64,000 nucleotides of DNA from contig OZ022246.1 in the NCBI GenBank assembly GCA_963978895.1, positions 2,190,105 to 2,254,104 of the forward strand. The letters are read 5' to 3'. The stretch comes from Erpobdella octoculata (taxonomy: Eukaryota; Annelida; Clitellata; Hirudinida; Erpobdellidae). This document shows, piece by piece, positions 11,601 through 18,290 of the stretch (positions are counted from its first letter, which is position 1; the number at the start of each line of letters is the position of its first letter). Below the pieces are notes generated by a model. It was not told the origin of the DNA. It made no database searches and worked only from the letters and a program-made list of their open reading frames with translations. A program made the position numbers and the translations under genes.

Positions 11601-13905
11601 TGGTTGTAATAACTGTGAAACTTTAAAAAAATTCTGCAAAAATGACAGAAACATTAAAAAAAAACTTTATTAAGTTTTTAATTTTTTGAAAAAAATTCAA
11701 TTGTATCAAAGATAATAAAATATCATTAAAACACTTAGAAATGAAATCATCTAACCGATCATGCATGTTGGATACTTGGAGCCATTAAAGTCAACCACTG
11801 TACACTTTGAGTTGGCCCCACATGTAATCTGAAAAATAAAATGAAACAAAATAGAAATTAACAATGATGCATCACATTTACTAAGATGCCTCAGTGTCAC
11901 ATCTGACTGGTCATCATCACATAAACTATGACACATCATCACACTAACTATGATGCATCATCACATTCACTAGGATGCAGCATCATCACAATCCCTAAAA
12001 CACATCACCACCATTCCATCCAATCATATGTCTCGTGATTTCTTTGCATATAAACTAAGAATTCAAATCACTCACATTACTGCATGGGTCATCACATTTG
12101 CAAACATTACACCCGTTTTCATCCTTCTGATACCCATAGCTGCAATTAAGGTTGCATGTCCTGTTACTAGGGCATTCTGTTGAAATGTAATACTTTTTGT
12201 AAATAATTCATTGTATAATTTGAACCAATTTTTTTTCACATATACAGGCCTATATTCATTTAACAATCATCTTGATAAATTATAATCCAAAATGCCGGCC
12301 ACCTTTACATTTCATTGTCTTAAGTCTTAAATGTAAGTCAAGTTGAATCAGAATGTAGCTTAACAGCAACAAGTGATCAAGAATTTCTCAATCATGATTC
12401 ATTAATTTTGTAAATTTGTAAATTAATCAAACTCTAACCTGTTGCAGATACCACTGGCATCAGCAGCAGACCTAAATTTAAAAAATGAATAAACATAAGG
12501 TTTTTAGGAAGAGTCTTGGGTAAAGTTTCCCACGGACGGCCCGTGTGGCGGATTAATACATAATTCTCGGCTATAATTAACTATAAACACGATTAAAAGT
12601 AAACACTAGTTTAAAAATTATGATAATTAGTATAAGTAATTTATTTAAAATGGGAAAATGTCATATAAAAAAATAAATAATGTAATTATAATTTATGTAC
12701 GTTTCAGTTTTAAGAAAAAGTTTAAACGAAGGATTTGAAGGAAAAGTTTAAACGACGCAAATACACAATGTTCGCTTACAAATATTCAAATTTCGACGTT
12801 GCTTCGAATAAACTACTTTTTTTAACATTTAATTTTTCTTTATTAAAAATTTGAAATTTTGTTTATTTAAAGAAGTTAACTTAGTTTAATAATTTCCAAT
12901 TTTCTTACTTCTTGCAAACCGTCCCGAGTTACCGGGCGGTGAGTTTTAAAATTTTAATGGAATTTTTATTTACAACTGATAGTTTGTTTTTTAAATTAAA
13001 TTGTATTATAAACTAATTTTATTTATTTTTTATTCATTTCATTCATACGATCATCGTACCTCACCACTCACAACTACGATGTAAATAGGGCTTCGAAGGG
13101 TACTACTTACGTTTTCAAAGTCTCTCAAACTACGATAAATGTTTTTTTTTTTTAAATTAAAATTGGTATTAAATTTGTTTTTTTATGTTATTGTGACAAA
13201 ATAAAAATAATACGATTATTTTTCGGCACGGGCCGTCCGTGGGAAACCTTACCGAGTCTTGTTAGAAACAGATAATTAAATTGTTGTTTTAAATTTGAAT
13301 CGTCACATTATCTGCCGCTTTACGCTTATTAATAGGAGAGTCCTATTATTTTCAGCAAAAAGACAGTAAGACAGTCTCTTGTTCCAATAAACTAAAAGTG
13401 CACAGATTTATAACGGTCTCTGCTATTGCTCCGGCGGTTCGACGTGATTGCAATCGGTAAAATTGCTACTAACAGTTAACAGTGTTAACACTAACCCTAA
13501 CCTTAACCCTAGCTCTAAGAAGAACCGGAAACCTAACCCTACCCTTAACCCTATCCTAGGTAGTAGCATAAAAATTTCGAAATATTTTTTTTTTATTTCA
13601 CTAATATTTTTAAATAAAGGTACAAATTCTGAGTTTAAATATACCATATAGTGTAAAAAATAAAATTAATAAAGATATAGCGAATCACAGATCGCGTACC
13701 GCCGTGGTAATAGTTATAACGTTTATAAACACGGAAGCAGAAGATCCGGAAACAACCAGAGGATTGCTGCCTTCTATAAACCACCCTGGGCATACACTTA
13801 GAAACACGCCCCCTCCTCTCAACACTAGTTTAATTGAAAATATTGTATATTGAACTTACCAGTTAATGCAAGTAGTGTTGTCGCTGTGCAAAGTATAAAT
13901 GCCAT
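1262..13905 (-). CDS. Antistasin-repeat, thyroglobulin-1 transmembrane protein (EpCAM-like C-terminus)
   Basis: Coding exons in transcript order: 13860-13905, 12439-12471, 12076-12176, 11756-11828, 11329-11432, 10985-11066, 10601-10695, 10021-10129, 9782-9879, 9141-9234, 8452-8552, 8012-8102, 7749-7846, 6871-6958, 6554-6654, 6307-6391, 6050-6159, 5527-5620, 5256-5356, 4684-4738, 4238-4323, 4034-4115, 3634-3837, 2916-3003, 2561-2628, 1918-1991, 1510-1286 (or to the stop at 1262). Phases agree throughout; with the 1262 stop the product is 869 residues. Order: signal peptide (MAFILCTATTLLALTG...), ten antistasin-type repeats each followed by a spacer with C-x(4-5)-C...C, a thyroglobulin type-1 domain (QCHGDVCWCV), a SEA/EpCAM-like region, a transmembrane helix and a short basic tail. 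Antistasin domains are known as serine-protease inhibitors and adhesion modules. A role as a cell-surface protease regulator or receptor is inference. I recognise the domains, not a named orthologue. Confidence 0.85.
1286..1510 (-). CDS. Transmembrane exon of the antistasin receptor
   Basis: After TTGCAG the exon reads ELRKEGTFKLLYNNNVFSAH, an acidic/proline linker, and then the hydrophobic segment FYVLVIFIPIVLALLIALVV followed by FLLALCIAK. This is a strong single-pass helix with the N-terminus outside. The frame either continues to VSRWRWG and a stop at 1262-1264, or splices at AAG|GTATCT (1285) to the candidate tail exon at 527-562. Confidence 0.85.
1592..1703. repeat. (TATG)n microsatellite
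   Basis: About 27 copies of TATG with a few C substitutions. It lies in the intron between the transmembrane exon and the last SEA-like exon of the receptor gene. Confidence 0.9.
1918..3003 (-). CDS. SEA/EpCAM-like juxtamembrane exons
   Basis: Exons 2916-3003, 2561-2628 and 1918-1991 join in phase to give GDYNYMVEDSVRIEMDYG..., then KKISQQLADMLFFSDQEVV, ITSVRSIIADFVILGTDEDK and ...AEESLN, continued by ELRKEGTFKLL in the next exon. The strand-helix-strand pattern, with an ITS-V/IIADFVI strand pair just before a membrane helix, resembles SEA folds and the C-terminal domain of EpCAM/TROP2. The acceptor of exon 1918-1991 is placed at ACCAG|GA because the upstream AG would shift into a stop. The domain name is inference from pattern and order. 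Confidence 0.6.
3634..3837 (-). CDS. Thyroglobulin type-1 domain exon
   Basis: This 204-base phase 1-1 exon of the receptor gene encodes about 68 residues containing CSDLQTFYSTSP, NCDSNDSFKPLQC, then CHGDVCWCV and a final C in LAGLNC. That is the thyroglobulin type-1 signature (QC...CWCV with six cysteines in the usual order). Some family members inhibit cysteine proteases; in EpCAM and TROP2 one such domain sits directly before the juxtamembrane domain, as it does here. Confidence 0.9.
4034..12176 (-). CDS. Ten antistasin + spacer exon pairs
   Basis: Antistasin exons: 12076-12176, 11329-11432, 10601-10695, 9782-9879, 8452-8552, 7749-7846, 6554-6654, 6050-6159, 5256-5356, 4238-4323. Each begins in phase 1, ends in phase 0, and encodes about 28-36 residues of the type C-x(3-4)-C-x(3)-C-x2-G(Y/F)-x-D-x-NGC-x2-C-x-C-x-D-P-C (for example NGCNVCKCDDPC). 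Each is followed by a spacer exon (phase 0 to 1) of 18-36 residues with usually three cysteines, such as TCNVGFQC...GVCYP. Each pair is therefore a symmetric 1-1 module that can be duplicated without breaking frame. Repeat 8 (6050-6159) has an insertion and loses the D-x-NG loop; repeat 10 is shortened; spacer 8 (5527-5620) has extra cysteines and spacer 9 (4684-4738) is very short. Confidence 0.88.
4367..4582. mobile_element. Small inverted-repeat element (MITE-like)
   Basis: ACTGGAGTCC at about 4369-4378 is matched by its reverse complement GGACTCCAGT at about 4569-4578. The interior has related short motifs (GGGCC, TTTTGTACCTACAAAA) but no ORF. A diverged relative appears near 18,660-18,800. 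It sits in an intron of the receptor gene and is probably a non-autonomous DNA transposon; the superfamily is unknown. Confidence 0.5.
5040..5190. repeat. 28-bp minisatellite
   Basis: Five to six copies of a 28-bp unit containing AATAAAAACCAGTTACTATA, in an intron of the receptor gene. Confidence 0.85.
5819..6040. repeat. (ATC)n/(CACCAC)n microsatellite
   Basis: A trinucleotide ATC/CAC array directly after the donor of the antistasin exon at 6050-6159. Confidence 0.9.
7096..7535. repeat. Minisatellite of AATACCAATG..TTATTACT units
   Basis: Units of about 18-27 bp built on CAATACCAATGATTATTACT repeat for about 430 bp in an intron. Open frames rich in Ile/Thr on both strands are repeat artefacts. 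Confidence 0.85.
8580..8686. repeat. (TA)n and (TTA)n microsatellite
   Basis: Two TA runs followed by a TTA run, immediately upstream (in gene orientation) of antistasin exon 8452-8552. Confidence 0.9.
8790..8958 (-). mobile_element. tRNA-headed SINE, minus strand
   Basis: Read on the minus strand from 8958, a tRNA-like head carries a weak A box (GGCAGTAGAGCGACAG) and a B box (GGGTTCAAAT near 8899-8908). It is followed by a core, GTAACTCCCTCTAGCGAGGA, and then GTTCACTG. Nearly the same core occurs in the SINE at 9534. The element lies in an intron of the receptor gene. Confidence 0.65.
9534..9778 (+). mobile_element. tRNA-headed SINE, plus strand
   Basis: The head GGCGCTGGTGGCAGAGCGGT includes a good A box (TGGCAGAGCGG), and a B box (CAGTTCGAACC) lies near 9585-9595. 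After the tRNA-like part comes the core GTAACTCCCTTAAGCAAGGA then GTTCACTCGC, a body including CCTTTCTCGCCTTCGAGCAA, and an A-rich end. The tRNA-like part alone might be read as a tRNA gene, but the conserved body marks it as a retroposon. Confidence 0.8.
10150..10565. repeat. 36-bp minisatellite
   Basis: About eleven copies of a 36-bp unit containing AAAATATAACAGATAAACAT and a CGTCACT segment. Because 36 is divisible by three, it leaves two long repetitive open frames on the minus strand. One of them runs into genuine spacer exon 10021-10129, but the repeat itself is intronic. Confidence 0.9.
12439..13905 (-). CDS. Signal-peptide exons of the antistasin receptor
   Basis: The start codon is at 13905-13903. 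Exon 13860-13905 ends in phase 1 before GTAAGT and joins exon 12439-12471, which begins after TTTAG. The joined product starts MAFILCTATTLLALTGLLLM and ends ...VVSAT, a typical secretory signal with a hydrophobic core and small residues at the cleavage site. The 1.39-kb intron between them carries telomere-like repeats and no other recognisable coding sequence. This start was chosen because it is the only upstream methionine that gives a signal peptide in phase with the first antistasin exon. Confidence 0.85.
13483..13562. repeat. Interstitial telomere-like repeats
   Basis: Degenerate CCCTAA units occur here: ACTAACCCTAACCTTAACCC, and further on CTAACCCTACCCTTAACCCT. This matches the TTAGGG-type metazoan telomere repeat in decayed form. 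It lies in the first intron of the receptor gene. Confidence 0.7.
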
Positions 13906-14862
13906 TTTGAAGTCAGCTCAGTAATTCGACCAAAATTTCTTGCTGAAGCTAAAAAAACTTCGAACGTTACGTTACTCATAACGACAAAACAATTTATCTC
14001 GAAAAGGTTGTATATTATGTATGTATACATATGTTTAATTAACTTTATTATTATAAATTTTAGAAAGTGTCCTTTTCGATTTTAATATATACCGTTTTAT
14101 TATTATAAAGTTTAAAATGAAGCACATAAAAAATGACAAGCACATCATCTTAGATGAGAACAGCATATTACTCCTTTAATTTTCTTTACAAAGAAGAGCA
14201 ATAAATTATCTTGATTTTTGTTATGTTATCCATTAAAAATGATTTTGCACAACCGGTAAAATATAATGATATAATGAGCAACTTTGATGAGGAAGTTCTG
14301 CCGAAAACTGTTTTGAACAACGACAATATGATATACTAGAGATAGCCCGTCAAAAATGACAGATTTTTTAAATGTTATTATTATAATGACATTATATATT
14401 ATTTTTCGAATGCAGCGCCACCCCTTTTGATATTTAGGGTAATAACCATAGATGGTAATAATTTTTATTACACGCCTGTGCGCACTAATTTTAATAACTG
14501 CTGACTGCTGACCACTGCTAACATGCATATATACATCAGAAATTATGTATATTGATTGATTGACAGCCTTTGAGAGTAGACAATTTTTTCTAGTGGTATT
14601 TGTTCTGAGAAAGGTGCCCAATTGGCACTGTTTGGGGAGGGCAGCAACATATAGAACACGGCCCTGGTTGTGAGGTGGTTTTTCGTGGTAAGACATTTTG
14701 GCACGACCGGTTTTTATCGGTTTTCGAACCCGAGTCAAACGAAACGTTCGGAAATTTGTTTTGGAAATTTCGTTTTTTTCGGAAACACAAAAAGTTAAAA
14801 TTTGAATTATTTTTCAAAAATTATTTTAAATTCACTCGAACGCACTGTCATGAGTAGCAAGT
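13906..14862. other. 5' flank of the receptor gene; no gene seen
   Basis: This should hold the promoter and 5' untranslated region of the minus-strand receptor gene. I see no recognisable core promoter motif and no supported exon. The open frames of 60-170 codons lack family resemblance and codon bias. Confidence 0.5.
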
Positions 14863-14961
14863 TTTTACATACTAAGATCCATCGACGTCATTGGGCCTGG
14901 AAGCCTGGAATGTGGAACAAACTTCCTTTCCACATCACCTCTATGTCCATATCAGCCAGTT
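14863..14961 (+). mobile_element. LINE ORF2 3'-end fragment, left part
   Basis: The plus strand reads a C-terminal reverse-transcriptase ORF ending: WNKLPFHITSMSISAS, up to the DNA transposon at 14962. It continues after the transposon at 18229. The W-N-x-LP motif near the C-terminus is typical of LINE proteins of the jockey/CR1-like groups. Only a short 5'-truncated relic is present. Confidence 0.65.
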
Positions 14962-17900
14962 TAGTCCAGGAGAATTAAAAAAAAGCTGGCATAATTGGAA
15001 CAAAAGCAGTTTGATATTTTGTTTTGTAGGTATATGTGTTAGCAACAATTAGTTAAAAATCCACCCTTCCAACTCATCGTTTAAAAAAATTACAGACGAT
15101 TTTCAAAATCGGCCTTAAAATCGCTAAATTAATTGAATATGCCAGCTCTTTTAATCTAATTAGATGAAAATAACTAAAGTTTAAGCTGAATGCTTTATTG
15201 TTACTTATTGCATGATATAAAAACATTAAAAATTATAAAAAAAAAAAAAAAAAAAAATTCAAATGAACTGATTTATGGAGCCGTTTTTCCATAAAATATA
15301 CAATATATCAGCTCTTAAAATCCATTTAAATAAAAATAACTCAATCTATAGATGAAAACTACCTAATACAAAATATACATAAGTTAAAATTTGTCTCGCA
15401 ACATTATATACGGATACAAATAAACTACTTTATTGTGCCGTTTTTGACTAAATGTGCAAAATAAATTAAGATTAATATGAAAATTGCTTGTTACATACTA
15501 TTTAATATACACATATTAAAAAGCATACATATAAATCCATAAATAATTTCCAATTTCAACATACAATAAAAAGAACAAACAGAAAAACAACAAAAACACC
15601 TAAAAATAACAATTTCTTTATTTCCCGCCCTGTGTCCTTTGTCTGTGTGCCTATATCCCTTTTGTTTGGTTATATAAAGTTTGTATGGTAGGTCCAGTAG
15701 TACAATTTCTTTAAAATAATGAATAAGAATTTCAGTTAGACCACTGTAAATAAAGCCTCACGTTAAATTTGCATCCCGATCGGAGACGCTCAGATCATCA
15801 ATATCAGAAGTAGTCAAAAACTCCATTTTCAATATTGATTCCAAAAGCAAAGCAAACAAAGCTGACTCTAATAAAAAGTGGCCGCGTAGTGCTCTAGCCA
15901 CTGCCTTCCCTGTCATCATGTGAGTTATGGCTATGGGTCCATAACAGCACTGCAGCGCCTCTGTCAAACCTGAGCCGGCCATGACATGACCAATGCTGCC
16001 CAAATAATTCATCAAGACATGAAACCCACCTAGACGACATACTATGTTCAGTTTGGATGAATGCACAATATCAACAGCCTTTAACCACAGCGGCTGATCG
16101 AAAGTCACACAAGCCGTTGGAATGTTGAGCTTTTCAGCCTGGCGTTCTATGAAAGTTAACGTGGAAAAAATACAAGACATGTCATTAGGATTCAAATCAA
16201 TAATCGGAAGCATCTTTATGTCTGATGATGATCTGAAATCTCCGTCTGGCTTACAAGCATGTTCCATAATGCCAGACCAATTTGGCCTTTGCTGATCTTC
16301 ATCTAAGCACAAGATACCGATTTTCCAGGCAAGTTCCAAGTTTAAAGAAGGAGGCAACACAGAAGGAAAATTTAATTGAGAGATGGGCTTGAAAGACATC
16401 AATGATAATGATGACTTGTCGGGGAATGTGTATCCCAATATAGGAATACCTCGGTTCACAACACAACTGGATTTTAGGCGTGACAATCGGGGTACAGGTG
16501 ATTCAGCAAAGTGTCCTGACCCTAATCGATTACACGGAGTAGACATTGATATGATGCCCATACCGTGAAAGGTACCACTTCCATCTAAAGTGATAACGTT
16601 GTGGTCAAGATTATCACCAGACCATTGCGTAAAACATTGAGGAAAAGACTGAGGAGTATCAGGGGAGTCATTCTGAACCACTGATTGTTTCAAAAGTTTA
16701 ACTTCATCATATGAAATTGAAAATCCCAACCGTGACAGCAAATCAAGCAGCCATCTAGATCCAAAGGCGTGATCTAAACTAACTCCAACGCCAAACAAAA
16801 TTGGAGAAATAAGAGATCTTTGTCTTGCCCCCTGCACAATAGAATGACATATGGAAACTTGTTTTATTTCATTACAAACAATATTTTCTATTAAGATTTT
16901 CAACAAACTAGGAATCCACCTTTTGGCATTTTCAATATTTGAGAAATCATCAGTTCCTGGATATGTTTCATTTGAGGACATTTCCCTTATTTGAGCTCTT
17001 ATCAATTTTGCTGCTGCCACTATGATACGCTCACTCTCATCTTCTATGCTACTCTTTTTTTCATCATACCATTGCTTAGTTATAATGTGAGACGCCATGT
17101 TACGGAAGCAAATAACATTTTTCCGACCACAAACTTCTGCAAAAAATATGTGCTCGGCGTAGCGTTCTTCCAGCTTTCGTTTTATATGTTTTAATGAATA
17201 CACTTCACCATCTTCCGATAATTCTTGCATTTTAATTTGTAATTCAGCTATTGTATAAATTCCTTGATCTTCTTCTTCTAACCAGTCACACAGTTTCTCA
17301 AAAGTAATTAACATGTCGTTATCTGGATGTCGACCTGGCTGGTTTCGGCCAGCGGTATTATCTCCGACATGTGACGATCTACATTTTTGGAACACAGAAA
17401 GACACACTCTGTGGTAACGAGCTTCTTCAGCAGGTAAGTCATTGCATGTATTTAACCTACCAAGAACTTCTACACTCCATGCATCATTTCTTTTGTGGCA
17501 AGTTTTAATTATAGTTTCTCTGAATTTCAATGTCATCACAGTACTTGATTCTTCTTTTAAATATTTTCTACCGTCTCCAAGATCTATTTTTCCACACAAA
17601 AAACAATGTTGCTTCCAATTGAAAGTGTCGACAGACGATCGTAATAATTTACACTTAAAATTCTCTTGATCAACACCAACACCTTCTGCATGCTGCTCAT
17701 TCTTTCGTTGCAATTGATCGAAACTTCTTTTGTTAGTGTAGTCTCTCCGGCAATGATCATGAACATTAGCTACATTTGGTTTATTTAACAGATACTCTGT
17801 TAACTGTTCATCACCACGTAAAACGCTGAATTGACATAACGTTTCAATACCTTTAACACCTAGTGTAACCATCTTGACGGTATCACAGACGTTGTCGGAA

Positions 17901-18228
17901 CGGAATTCAGTTCGACAAATTAAACATACCATTTCATTTAGTTCACCCATTTCGAAGAAAAACAATAAAAACTCCAAAAAATAGATGTTTTACAAAATAC
18001 TAACTTAGAAATTCGATGTTTTACGACAATTTACGAAAATGCTAACTTATCGCTCACTACGGTAAATCTCTTACAAAAAAGCGTCAAAAAACCAATTTCC
18101 TATTTGACGATTTCAACCGATTTTTGCAGGAAGATTCATAAACGTATTACAAACAATATATCCAAAAATCAGCTTGATGCGAATTTTGTCTAGGTACAAC
18201 AAGGAAAAATTTTAATTCTCCTGGACTA
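14962..18228 (-). mobile_element. DNA transposon, 3.27 kb, with 19-bp TIRs
   Basis: The left end TAGTCCAGGAGAATTAAAA (14962-14980) is matched exactly by its reverse complement at 18210-18228. The flanks read GCCAGTT at left and GTTTCC at right. Removing the element and one GTT restores GCCAGTTTCC, which keeps an interrupted LINE reading frame open, so the target-site duplication is GTT (3 bp). One large ORF (15758-17977) fills the element. A 3-bp duplication occurs in PIF/Harbinger, CACTA and some other groups, but the termini do not obviously match these. Confidence 0.85.
15758..17977 (-). CDS. Putative transposase of the 14,962-18,228 element
   Basis: A single-exon ORF of 739 codons, unlike the split host genes around it. 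The N-terminus has two apparent zinc-binding modules: CLICRTEF with HDHC about 60 residues later, and HCFLCGK with YHRVC. The middle is charged and helical. The C-terminal half contains SGDNLDHNVITLDGSGTFHG, CVTFDQPLWLKA and then GGFHVLMNYLGSIG with HMMTGKAVARALRGH. Acidic residues on predicted strands (LDG, FDQ) followed by glutamates (LTEAL, LLESAL) could be an RNase-H-like DDE set. I recall similar unnamed proteins being common in invertebrate genomes. Position between TIRs supports a transposase role; the catalytic assignment is inference. A second in-frame ATG (MGELNEMVC) lies nine codons in. Confidence 0.7.
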   Translation of the reverse strand: MEFLLFFFEMGELNEMVCLICRTEFRSDNVCDTVKMVTLGVKGIETLCQFSVLRGDEQLTEYLLNKPNVANVHDHCRRDYTNKRSFDQLQRKNEQHAEGVGVDQENFKCKLLRSSVDTFNWKQHCFLCGKIDLGDGRKYLKEESSTVMTLKFRETIIKTCHKRNDAWSVEVLGRLNTCNDLPAEEARYHRVCLSVFQKCRSSHVGDNTAGRNQPGRHPDNDMLITFEKLCDWLEEEDQGIYTIAELQIKMQELSEDGEVYSLKHIKRKLEERYAEHIFFAEVCGRKNVICFRNMASHIITKQWYDEKKSSIEDESERIIVAAAKLIRAQIREMSSNETYPGTDDFSNIENAKRWIPSLLKILIENIVCNEIKQVSICHSIVQGARQRSLISPILFGVGVSLDHAFGSRWLLDLLSRLGFSISYDEVKLLKQSVVQNDSPDTPQSFPQCFTQWSGDNLDHNVITLDGSGTFHGMGIISMSTPCNRLGSGHFAESPVPRLSRLKSSCVVNRGIPILGYTFPDKSSLSLMSFKPISQLNFPSVLPPSLNLELAWKIGILCLDEDQQRPNWSGIMEHACKPDGDFRSSSDIKMLPIIDLNPNDMSCIFSTLTFIERQAEKLNIPTACVTFDQPLWLKAVDIVHSSKLNIVCRLGGFHVLMNYLGSIGHVMAGSGLTEALQCCYGPIAITHMMTGKAVARALRGHFLLESALFALLLESILKMEFLTTSDIDDLSVSDRDANLT

Positions 18229-18290
18229 GTTTCCACGCAGCACTAAAGACTCTTCTGTTTATTAAATTTTTCCCCTGACTTCTACAGTTG
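18229..18290 (+). mobile_element. LINE ORF2 3'-end fragment, right part
   Basis: Joined to the left part across the transposon, the frame continues FHAALKTLLFIKFFP and stops. The A-L-K-T-L-L-F pattern followed by a stop is a common LINE ORF2 ending. This continuity is what fixes the transposon boundaries and its target duplication. Confidence 0.65.

Noticed and set aside
14226..14738. 170-codon ORF on the minus strand
   Set aside because: Low-complexity, no family resemblance, and located in a repeat-derived flank.
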